This document shows, one piece after another, positions 9,505 through 18,334 of a DNA stretch of 19,523 nucleotides (the first letter of the stretch is position 1; each line of letters starts with the position of its first letter). This DNA is from Chromera velia (Eukaryota; Sar; Chromeraceae). Made by a program: the position numbers and the translations under genes. The notes beneath the pieces are model-generated. The model did not search any database, was not told the DNA's origin, and saw only the letters and a list, made by a program, of their open reading frames with translations. The stretch spans positions 1 through 19,523 of the forward strand of contig JAHBMJ010002382.1 in assembly GCA_018398765.1 (NCBI GenBank). Reading direction: 5' to 3'.

Positions 9505-10552
9505 CTAGGCAGTCCAGGACTTTCTCACGTAGCACAGGAAGGCATCGGACTTGGTGTGACCTAGGATGTTAATAGCGACCTCCATGGGCATACCATCCAA
9601 CGACATCAGCTCGGTAAAGCCCCCTTTTCTGAGGTTATGCTTTGATAACTCATAGAAGTCGGCGTTAGGGATAGCTGCTCGAATGGCGTCACTAAGCGCT
9701 CTTCGCCATGTATCTCCTTCAAGCAGTCGATCGGTCTGCCAGCTGTTGCAAGAACCCCTCTGGAGACTGCCCTGAGCCTGTGCCTTGTGTAGGGGCAAGT
9801 GACAGATAGTAGTCAATGATTGCTGTAATAGGGACCCCGTCCTTCCCCACCTCCGGCAAATAGACATACTGTCCACGACCGTACGGATCGTTCTTTTGTT
9901 TTACTATGTGGAGACGGTAGCACCTTCTTGGAGGTCTTTCTTGACTGCTTGCTTCATCGAGGCTGTCCTGAGGGAGGGAAAAGGCCAGCTCAATGTCGTA
10001 ACAACGTAAAGGACGAACGTTACTGAAACGACGGGCGTCATAGAACTGGAGCACTGCCACGAAAGAGCTCCATGCTGCTGCTAAGGATAACTTCCCAGCC
10101 TAATACCGAAGCAACAACAAAAATTCGGTTTTGAACATGGGCCGTTTGCCTTTTACTCCCGTATAATCGAGCTACTTGCGGAACCTTTGCCAGAAATCAT
10201 GGAGTGACGGGTCTTTGAACGGGGAGGGTTCAAAGTTGTGAACCCGATGCCACCAGACAATGGCTGACCTGAGTTGATTTTCAATAGACGCTCGAGGTGG
10301 GTGGGGTTTCCCTGCCATGAACGATGTAAACAGGAGAGCAACCTTAGTGGAACTATCCGTGGGGAGAAGGAAAGTGCCATGTACCCGTTGGATGGCGGCG
10401 ATTGTAGATGAATAACGCTTTTTGGTCTCTTGCGTTAGCACTTTATGACAAAGCTGGAGCAAAGCTGGGATGAGATAGCGTAACTCTGCTGGAATTGACG
10501 CTAACACCGCATCGAAGTCACGCGACTGGAATGGATGAGCCACGCCAGCCAT
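9505..10552 (-). pseudogene. Tyrosine recombinase of a DIRS- or Crypton-like mobile element, decayed
   Basis: The relic encodes about 350 residues, a normal length for eukaryotic transposon tyrosine recombinases. The N-terminal half is a helical core-binding domain (LTQETKKRYSSTIAAIQ, then ASIENQLRSAI). It is followed by a KGKRPMFKTEFLLLLRY-like linker and the catalytic domain. Arg I lies in DARRFSNVRPLR (10033-10028), H-x-x-R in KHNLRKGG (His 9639-9637, Arg 9630-9628), the second His in ILGHTKSD (9558-9556), and Tyr in FLCYVRKSW (9531-9529). The catalytic set is thus complete. Damage consists of in-frame TAG codons at 10174-10172 and 10102-10100, and a frameshift somewhere in about 9720-9790. 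Both TAGs sit where Gln would fit (RFRK-LDYTG and LLRY-AGKL). Known members cut and join DNA through a Tyr-DNA bond to insert circular element DNA. Without a visible reverse transcriptase, DIRS versus Crypton stays open. Confidence 0.82.
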
Positions 10553-10684
10553 CACCGAATGTAGAGACTTCGGACCCGAGAGACTAGTAAGAGTGGGTTC
10601 TACTCTACAGCCACTATAATATCACATCGGCGATAAGTACCTAACTGAAAATAAACCAATATGAAGCAAATGGATTGACAATTT

Positions 10685-11253
10685 AATTATGCAGAACCGT
10701 GAAAGCTGTACCCATCTCAAGTACTGTGAGCTCACTAGTGTCATAGTCCAACAGAATTCTGAATCGGTTCTGAATTTGAATAAACTTGCGAGACAACTAC
10801 AGATGTGGTACCAAAAAGACTTGCCAGGGGCCATCTGCCACCGTGAGAATGACCAAAGGTGAGCCGAGAACCCCCTCAAGTGGCATAGAGAGCTCTCTCT
10901 CAAAAAGACGAGTGCCAGGCGACAGTAGTAACCTCTGCACGGCAAGAGAGGAATTTTTGGGGAGGAAGTGTGACCATGTAGCCCAAAGAGCGTCCGGGAA
11001 GAGGAAGACTTCCCTTCCATCCCACGATGGCAAGCGGGCCAACGCAGACAACTGACGAGCGACTCCCTCATATGCAATGGAAGACGGCAGCCAGACGGTG
11101 ACTGTCATGATAGGTCAAAGCAAGGGCGCAGAAGTCTAACGGAGAAGCAACGTCTGATTCGGTGCCTTGCCGGATCAACAAAGACAAGGTGGCAATGGCA
11201 ATACGTTGAGACAGCCACGTCTGAAACGACGGAGCCAACAGGGTGGACTCCAA
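10685..11253 (-). pseudogene. Unassigned decayed ORF upstream of the recombinase
   Basis: A protein-like reading runs from about 11253, with one frameshift near 11100, to a TAA at 10687-10685, interrupted by a TAG at 10799-10797. Readable segments include SFQTWLSQRIAIATLSLLIR, ARLPSWDGREVFLFPDALW, SPLVILTVADGPWQVFLVP and, after the TAG, IQNRFRILLDYDTSELTVL. The second half looks beta-rich. I do not recognise the family. It lies about 130 bases upstream of the recombinase ORF on the same strand and has the same kind of damage (TAG, possibly from CAG), so it may belong to the same element. It is not evidently a reverse transcriptase or RNase H. Confidence 0.4.
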
Positions 11254-13243
11254 AGTAGGACTTAGTGGAATTCAAAGTGACTATATTCTAGCTTCATTAT
11301 AAAGTAAAACTAGGTTACTTAAAGCAATCTAAAGTTTTTTAGAGCATTTAAAATCGTTACTTCTGTGCGAATCTGCTCAAATGTGCTCAAAAGATTGGTT
11401 GATTAGCTAGAGAAAAATTACGATCACTGCAGTACGTGGAAGTTAGTGAATGTTATCTGCAAAGAAATATACAGGCACAACACTAATGGATACGCTCAAC
11501 AGCAACGTTTAGTGCCGCCAATTAAGTACAAAGAATTGCTTCTTCTGCCAGGGAAACAGTGCAGGAAGGAGGGCTTCACAGCTAGGCTGGTCAGACTGGA
11601 CAGGAGGCGGTCAGCAGGGGTCGGAGAGGATTCCGAAGAACAAAGCACAGAGACAACATAATTCTGTTCACAAAGAACTCACACTACACGGCGTAAAAGC
11701 TTGCAAATCGTTCTATGTATGTCAATGAGAAATTGTGAAGAAGAAGGACAGGTCTGTAGGTAGATCCAGATGTTCAGAGGGAGACCAGTACGGAGTGTCA
11801 CAAATGAGAAAGGCTGAACAAGTAAGTAGCACTTGCGTCGGGATAGTATGCACCGCGTTGAAAGACTGATACACACAGAGCAAGTGGAAGACATTCAAAT
11901 GCATGAAAGCTGAGCAATTGGTCTGGGTAAAAAAATGTCTGGCACGACTGAGAGCTCTGCAAAGCTTCAGAAGAGGCGGTCAAAAAATAGAGGCTCCAGC
12001 AGACTCTCCATCAACCCTCTCTCAGTGACCTCCCTTGTGCGTTTCTATCAAGCTCCTAGCAGAACAAAGAAGCTGAATGCTAAGCAAATCATCATACAAA
12101 GCGAGAGAGCAAGCCGCGCTTCCTTAACTAACCTGCAGGTGTTCCCAAGTCTCCGTCTACCAACACCTGCAAACATGGAGGGATAGGCGTTCACGCTTTG
12201 TACAGTCAAGGAAGCACTTCTGTCCAGCTTATTCTGCACGCACAAGGTCCCAAAAAAAAAACCAAGAGCCTAAAAAGCAGCGGGTCTAGACAGGCTGACC
12301 TGGGAGTTGACCCTGGGGCTCCCAAGACTGTGACCTGCAAGGAAAGAGTAAGGAGAGCGATGAGGGCAGCAGTAATTTAATACCTAAATAAGGCTGGCAG
12401 CCCTTCCCCACTTGAACAGGAGGAGAAACAACAAGCAAGAAGACGTTGGAAACAAGACTAAGACGGCTGGTGTCCACTGGATCCACCTCCAAGCTCCAGT
12501 CTATGCAGAAGGGGAAGGGCGGAAGATGGCCATCGTCTATGCCTTGTCAGCTGGTGGAGATCCCTGCACATAATGATAACGGTACCCTACGGTACCCTAA
12601 AAGACGAAAGAGACAATTTGCTTAATGTTGTGATAGAAATGACAAAGCAGATGGATGCTAGCAGTTTTAATTTTTATGACTCCGAACGTATCGCAAATTG
12701 ACTCGCGATGCTAAGTTAAACGCGATGATATCCGACTAAATTATAATTAAACGATCCATGGTGTCATGCCACGCAGAAAGTTCTGACATGCAGGTCGGTG
12801 AACCCGTCACTAACGGTCACTAACTCGATCACTCCACATGGCTAGGCAACCTGACCATGGTCGACCAACAATCGCATGCAGATCTGTGTAGACACTGAAT
12901 GAGCGTGTAAGGGGGCGGTGCTGATGACTGAAAGTCCATAGGTGAGCAAATACGTCTCTAAACCATGCGACCCTCCAATTTGAAACCCTGATGTAAGAAT
13001 CAGGGCAAAGCCATTCGTTTTTCCTTATCCCCCAACCCTTTGCTCCTGGGTTTGTTCGTGTGTCTGAAAGCTCATAAACATATCTCTCGACTTCCACCTT
13101 TCTGTATGCAAGGCTGCCAAACTTTTGCATGTTCAGCACTCAGCGCAAGCAAAACAAGAGAGAGGGAGCATGCCTTTCCCCCACCCGACTGAGTTACTGC
13201 TATCGCCAACACCTCCGATTATGGGAAGGCACGGCCTTGTCTC
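11254..13243. other. Gap between the element genes, no recognised domain
   Basis: In a DIRS-type element the reverse transcriptase/RNase H would be expected here. I searched the minus strand by eye for YxDD and K-D-L...AY type motifs and found none that hold up. The longest frame (12810-13139, minus, about 110 codons) reads as protein-like but matches nothing known. Small frames at 11446-11661, 11679-11983, 11935-12186 and 12286-12492 are also unassigned. The stretch holds a stem-loop (12134-12171) and a short duplication ACGGTACCCTACGGTACCCT near 12580. Overall it is AT-leaning and eroded. Confidence 0.45.
12134..12171. repeat. 10-bp perfect inverted repeat with 18-base loop
   Basis: TGCAGGTGTT (12134-12143) and AACACCTGCA (12162-12171) are exact reverse complements. 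The left arm also overlaps the palindrome ACCTGCAGGT (12131-12140). It could be a protein-binding or recombination site, or chance; it lies in the unassigned part of the presumed mobile element. Confidence 0.6.
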
Positions 13244-15608
13244 TTACATACCCATTGGTCCAGTACCCCCCCGACCGCCACCCCTGCCTCTTCGGTGGCC
13301 GCGACCACCGCTTTTCCCCCTTCAGGGGAATCCTTCATGGGTATGGTGGGTGTATAACCCAGAACTTTCACTCCCAGGGACAAAGGTGAGTGTCTGGGGG
13401 TTCCTCTGATTGGCAGTCTGACGGGGGTTTCCTTGGTTGAAAGCATTGGTATGAGATGGCTGACCGGCTGCTGCGGCACCGCCAGCGGCTGTAGGGTTGT
13501 TATGGTGTTGGAACGCGCTGCCACTCCTCTTTCCCCGCCCCCTAGACCCACGGTGTGTACGGCGACCCCGGGGGCCGTTGTTCACAGGGAGTTGCAACTG
13601 ATTATGCACCTGATTCAGCTTAAACCTGACCGAGTCTAACTCAGCTCACAGGGCCTCGTTTTCGGTTCTCAGCTCTGTCACCATGTTACTCAAATAGGTA
13701 GCTGCCGCCGACAAGTCAGCCGCAACTAAATGAGCAAAGGCAGCTCCCACAAAATGATCAATGTCTTCGAACAAGAACCCTTCAAGGTTTTCTGCATTAT
13801 GAAACTGGCGAATGACCATTCACACAGTGGCGGTTCCCACCCCATTCACCCCGAACACTTCCGGACAGTCGTAAAACAAGCGAGTCAGTTCCAGGAACGC
13901 CAACTCCATGCGGTTCAGGAGTGGCAAAGCTGCCTCAGCATGAACACTCTCCAAGAGCCTCTCCCCTTTGGCGTTATACACCAGACTGATGCGAATCGCG
14001 GCCTACGAGCGGAGTTGTTTCAACTACTCGACCAGTTGGGTTCCCGACTTGCCGTCGAGACCGTCCGTAAACGTGTTAAAAGAGGGGAGAAACTTTCTGA
14101 AAATGATACGAAGGGCCTCATATCTCTGCATCTAGAGCGTACGGCCCCCTGCGACTTGCGTGGTTGGGAGATACAACGCGTCAGGGGTAGGAGGGAACCA
14201 GAAAAACATGCAAAACTGTCGATCTCTACCTGCGTGCTGAATGGCAGCCGTTGCCGCAGGGCCCAGCCCCGTATCGAGGTGATTAGGCAAAGCAATCACC
14301 TGATCAGCTTCCAACTCACGTCTGACGTCATCAGCTGCAAAGCCATCGGCGATGGATGGCATGAGCTAGTTAAGCGGGGGACGGTTAAAACCGGCTGCTG
14401 GGCCATCTTGAGCAGTCGCAGATGGAATTTGGGGAACTCCGACTGGGGAAGACGAGACAGGGGGCAACAAAGGTCTCTGCACATAGCGTGCAGCATTACC
14501 GGCAGCGGCAGCGGCAGCGGCAGCGGCAGCAGTCTAGGGGACCGGAGCAGCAGGAGTGATGGCTTATGCTGGGGGAACCAGTGAATTCCCTGCTGCTTGA
14601 TAAATGCTGGTTAGAGCCTGACGAAGGGAATCAGCATTCAAGGTGCCGGCCAGAGGAGAACCGTCCGCCTGAGTGGTTTGATGAGGCAGACCAACCGGTA
14701 CGAATAACCCTGACTGACCAGGTTGGGGGAGGCAAACACCAGACGTATCGATCGGACTCCTACCGGTCAAAGAGGTCTGACCTGACCCCTCAGGGACACG
14801 AAAAGGGTCGGCCGCAGACGAAGGAAAGCCATCTAAACCCTGACCGAGCTAAACGATCGGCCTGGTCTGCTGAAGCCCGCTAAGGGCCAAAGGGGAACCG
14901 CTTACCCCTGGGGCTGACAGCTAAGACGTATCTTGTGGGGTGGTAGGTGGTGCTGCTGCGGCGGCCGCTTGTGCAGGAAGACGTGGGAGAGGGGCAGTCC
15001 AGAAACTGGCACTGCCAAGAAGGAACGCTTGCGTGGAGGGGGGGGAGGAGCGCTGTATGGACAGGTACAAGCGGGGAAAAAAGGTTGAGCGGAGGGGCGT
15101 ATTGCATTTGCTGAAGATAAGCCAATACACATTCTAGAGTGGCAGAGTCACATAGGTTTAGAGAACCGTTGGCTAACGATGATGATGACAAGCCTGACGG
15201 GTTTAGCAAAGACTAGTCCCCCACCAGTGCCAGCACGTTGGTAGCAAACGCAGCCAAGGGATCAACAGGTGGAGCGGGAGGAGAGGGATTTCTATCTCTC
15301 TCCCTATCTGCTCCTTCATCTTCAACGTCTGCTATTTCGCCGTTGCTCTGATCACGACAGTCTCTGCCGTTATCTCTTTCATCATCGTTGGCCTCGTGTT
15401 CTACAATAGCCGAATCAGCAAGACCGGCAAGGCCACCCTGACTAACTCCTCCATTCCCCGTACCAAGCGCAGCCAAACGGGCAGATGAACGGGCGAAAGG
15501 AGCGGGGGACATGGAACTGCCTTTTCCACCTTTTCCTTTTCCCGCCCCTTTTCCTTTTCCTCCTTGACCAGTGCCAAAGCCGGGCACCAAGGAAAGGTCA
15601 GGATTCAT
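13244..15608 (-). pseudogene. Gag-like ORF of a retroelement, many in-frame stops
   Basis: A conserved frame of about 790 codons runs from ATG 15608-15606 to TAA 13246-13244. In order it encodes a Gly/Lys-rich start (GKGKGAGKGKGGKG), an acidic linker (EHEANDDERDNGRD), a helix (LECVLAYLQQMQ), and Pro/Ala/Gln-rich regions with an Ala run from a GGCAGC hexamer repeat. Next come an ordered part (VRRELEADQVIALPN, LNRMELAFLELTRLFYDCPE), a coiled coil (YLSNMVTELRTENEAL onward), and an Arg/Gly-rich tail (RGRRTHRGSRGRGKRSG, then RGHRRGRGGGRGG), which suggests nucleic-acid binding without a zinc knuckle. Stops inside the frame are TAG at 15215, 14923, 14851, 14536, 14368, 14134, 14026 and 14005 (5' base on the minus strand), TAA at 14566, and TGA at 13822, 13648 and 13324. 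One frameshift falls at a C8 run (15045-15038). The gag assignment rests on layout and neighbours, not on homology. Confidence 0.58.
14502..14531. repeat. (GGCAGC)n hexamer repeat
   Basis: About five GGCAGC units on the plus strand encode the alanine run of the gag-like ORF on the minus strand. This is a typical site of slippage. Confidence 0.85.
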
Positions 15609-15975
15609 GCCATTGTTTCCTGCGAAAAAAAGACGCGGCAATCACATAGACTGTTGTAGTGCAGCAACGTGCGACAATATTAACATGGTGCGCATAAAAG
15701 CGCCGCTCATTTAAGTGAAGTAAACTCTACTGAATATATGCGGGATCAATCAAAAGCACTTGTGAGTAACTGCTGTTACAGTAGCAATTATAATGAATAA
15801 GTGCGGCCAATGCATTACTCAGTCAAGTGATGCGATCAACTTGCTAAATGAATAGCAGAGTGTGCTCGTAATTAGAGATGTACAAGTTGTCCAGCTATTT
15901 TAAGCCTTTAAATGTAGCTTTCAGTAACTATGAAACGCCAAACATCAGACCGAGCTATGCTTGAAGGTTCTGAGA

Positions 15976-16900
15976 TACAGGGCAGCATCATGTACAGGGG
16001 GCTTAAACGGTATAGCCAGGCATTCCCTTAGGTTGGAACCAGCGGTCAAAAGGGCGACACGCTCTATCCGGGCATCTCAACCACTAACCTACAGAGGTTT
16101 GGAAGAAAACAAGTCATGAAAGAAACTGTGAGGGCACAAACGGCTGAGCCAGGCACTCTCACAGATTTGAGTCAGGGGTATCAGAGCCATCCTGCACGCT
16201 TTCAGTCAGGTTAAGCAAGGTAACTCACTAAGCCAAAAGTCTGCTAAAAGCACATACTAAGAGGTGTGAAAGAGAAGGCATAAACGGCAGAGCTAGACAC
16301 TCTCTCAGGTTGAAGCCAGCGGCTAGAGAGTCTAACACACGATGCGAGACAGTCACAACCGACCCCATGAGGGGTTTGCAAGACATAGACGCGAAAACAC
16401 CAAGTGTCGTGCAAGAGGGGGCACAAACGGCATACTGTCAGCCAGGCACGCCCTCAGGTTGTAGCCATTGGCAAATAACGGAGAGTAAAACACGAAGCCA
16501 GACAATCACAACGCAAACCAAAGCTGGGATCAATAGTGCAAACTGAGCGAAACCGATGGTTGTGTAAGAGAGGGCACAAACGGCAAAGTCAGGCACGCCC
16601 TCAGGTTGGAGCCAAACGGCAGACAGTACAAGGCTTGAAGCCAGGCAAGCACAATCCACATCACAGCCAGGTGCAAGAGCGTAGATCAGAGTGCAGACCG
16701 ATGGTTGTGTGAGAGGGGGCACAAACGGCATAGCCAGACACGTCCTTGAGTTAGAGCTAAATGGCAGACAGTAAGACACAAGCCCGGCACATACAACCCA
16801 ACCCAAAGCCAGGTACAGGAGCGCAGACCGATAAATGTGAGAGGGAGCACAAACAGCACAGCCAGGCACGCCCTGGAAAGTCAAGCCTACGCTCACAGCG
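15976..16900. repeat. Degenerate tandem array, about seven units of 128-153 bp
   Basis: The marker word CACAAACGG (or close variants), followed by ATAGCCAGGCACGCCCTCAG-like sequence and GGTTGGAGCCA, recurs with AAACGG-equivalent starts at about 16005, 16138, 16282, 16425, 16578, 16723 and 16851. Spacings are 133, 144, 143, 153, 145 and 128 bases. Units also share GTGAGAGGGGGCA just before the marker and CAGACCGAT upstream in the later copies. Periods are not multiples of three, so the hydrophobic minus-strand frame at 16438-16905 is unlikely to be a protein. The array lies 5' of the gag-like ORF, where an untranslated leader or long-terminal-type region would lie. Confidence 0.8.
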
Positions 16901-17317
16901 CGCACTCAGAGGAAGGAAGAGTAAACAGTGCACCGAAGAAAAGAGCACACGCAACAAAAGGCAAACAGGAAGCCAGTGCTGCTGACAGGCAGGGCATTCG
17001 AAGCGTGAAGATGCAAAAAACAATTATGAATCAACTCATGTGCAAGCAAAGATGAACACCTGCGCCTCAACAGCCGACCGCGACTCAGTGACGAGCCTAG
17101 CTGCAAGAGACTGGAGACGTAAAGAGAAGGCAATGCCTAGCTTAGGGGAAAATGACGCTGAGACGAGTGTGTGAATGATCCGGTGTCCCACCCCCTAAGC
17201 AGAGCACAACAGCAGGCCCCAACCCATGAACCCGGGGACGGAGCATAACTGAAAAGACCTCCCTGAACCTAACTACCACTTGAAAGGTCAAACCATATTT
17301 TTAGATAAGCTTGAAAG
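16901..17317. other. No recognised gene between tandem array and hairpins
   Basis: About 400 bases with only short unsupported frames on both strands. Composition resembles the tandem array it follows, suggesting that the presumed element or another repeat continues here. Confidence 0.4.
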
Positions 17318-17410
17318 TCTGCGCCGCAGGCGCAGATCATTTATGGTGTCTTGAAAGCCAAAGCTACATATCTATATATTGTTTTGATCGTTTACGCCGC
17401 AGGCGTAGAC
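17318..17410. repeat. Paired hairpins sharing a CGCCGCAGGCG core
   Basis: TCTGCGCC-GCA-GGCGCAGA (17318-17336) is perfect. GTTTACGCC-GCA-GGCGTAGAC (17390-17410) has one T/C difference, which would still pair as G-U in RNA on one strand. The two share the GCA loop and the CGCC/GGCG stem base, and each is accompanied by CTTGAAA (before the first, between, and after the second). The repeated [CTTGAAA + hairpin] design suggests a duplicated structural unit, with the second stem varied but pairing kept. Confidence 0.8.
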
Positions 17411-17997
17411 GGTCTCTTGAAAAACGATACCGCATAAAAAGATGATCTTGATTATAATTTTTTAAGTGGCACTTAGGTTCAAGGAGGTTACTAAAAGGGC
17501 GGAAACACAGAAACAGAGGGAGAGGGAGGAAAAAACTAACCGGATGGGTCAGGCTCAACCCCAGAGGAAGGTCTAACCAGCAAAAACAAAAAGAGCATCA
17601 GGAAGCTGAGGAGCTGGCTCCTCATTGTAGCAGGTGTTGGCGGGCTTGCGGGGGCTCCCCAACGAATCCAGTACCAGCTTGCAAGGCCTCCAGGCCGAAA
17701 GTATGTGCACGCCGAAAGGGTGCGCAGAAGGCAAGGGCAGCAAAAGCGAAACTGCCGGAAGTAAAATAGTCAGCATAGGCAAAAATCGAGAAAAGAAATA
17801 CCTATGGACCACGAAGCCAGACGAAGAGGGCCCAAGTTCGTATGGCTTAAAAAACATTCGAATGAGTAGGCGGCCTAGTGAAAACAAACCCCACGAAGTC
17901 TTTCCTCGACTTGAACTGATTTGCCTTTCTTGAAACCTTGGAGCGACTCTATTTTTCGGAGACTGCTAATTTCATTGCTTTGCATGCACATGTATGC
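17411..17997. other. No recognised gene
   Basis: Frames at 17573-17887 (minus, hydrophobic) and 17634-17933 (plus, basic) resemble no known family and overlap each other. A short perfect stem TGAGGAG/CTCCTCA occurs near 17605-17622. Nothing else was seen. Confidence 0.4.
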
Positions 17998-18064
17998 TTA
18001 GCGGGGCCGCTAACGTAGCGGCGCGTCCAAGCCTTACGGTGCTGCGCGCGGTGGGCTCCACCGC
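17998..18064. repeat. Cluster of overlapping GC-rich hairpins
   Basis: TTAGCGG-GG-CCGCTAA (17998-18013) overlaps GCCGCTA-ACG-TAGCGGC (18006-18022), so the middle arm can pair with either side. A further perfect stem GCGGTGG-GCT-CCACCGC lies at 18048-18064. They stand out as GC-rich in AT-leaning surroundings. Such mutually exclusive stems are typical of structured element ends or RNA regulatory regions, but no function can be read directly. Confidence 0.72.
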
Positions 18065-18334
18065 CTGCTATTTTATGCGAAACGCGCTGTGTATTAAGAG
18101 ATAAAGGGTTCTAGCTCGCTCTGCCCGACTCACGCCTCCCCAGACCCTAACTAAAGATAGTGGATTGCTCCCATCTATGCCCTGCGCTATACGAAGGCGA
18201 GCCCTCGGCCGTGCTTCATAAATTCATTAATTAATAATGTTTGAACTTAGGTGACCTGAAGAAGGCTTAGCCATTTATAGGTGGAGCTTTTAACTCCCAG
18301 ATGTCTCATATATATATGTATATAATATTATATA
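18065..18334. other. AT-rich spacer before the LINE relic
   Basis: No coding frame was recognised. It ends in an alternating AT stretch (ATATATATGTATATAATATT, about 18307-18326) directly before readable LINE sequence starts. It may mark the insertion site or 5' truncation point of the LINE. Confidence 0.4.

Noticed and set aside
12083-12097. A minus-strand YDDLL that resembles a reverse transcriptase catalytic motif
   Set aside because: The residues before it contain two stops and none of the usual RT motifs, so it is probably chance.
12810-13139. Possible RNase H fragment (SVYTDLH) in a 110-codon minus-strand ORF
   Set aside because: No following GWG or other catalytic acidic residues in order; too weak to assign.
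16438-16905. Cys-rich hydrophobic repeat protein on the minus strand
   Set aside because: The frame lies in a tandem array whose period varies and is not a multiple of three, so the repeats do not keep one frame.
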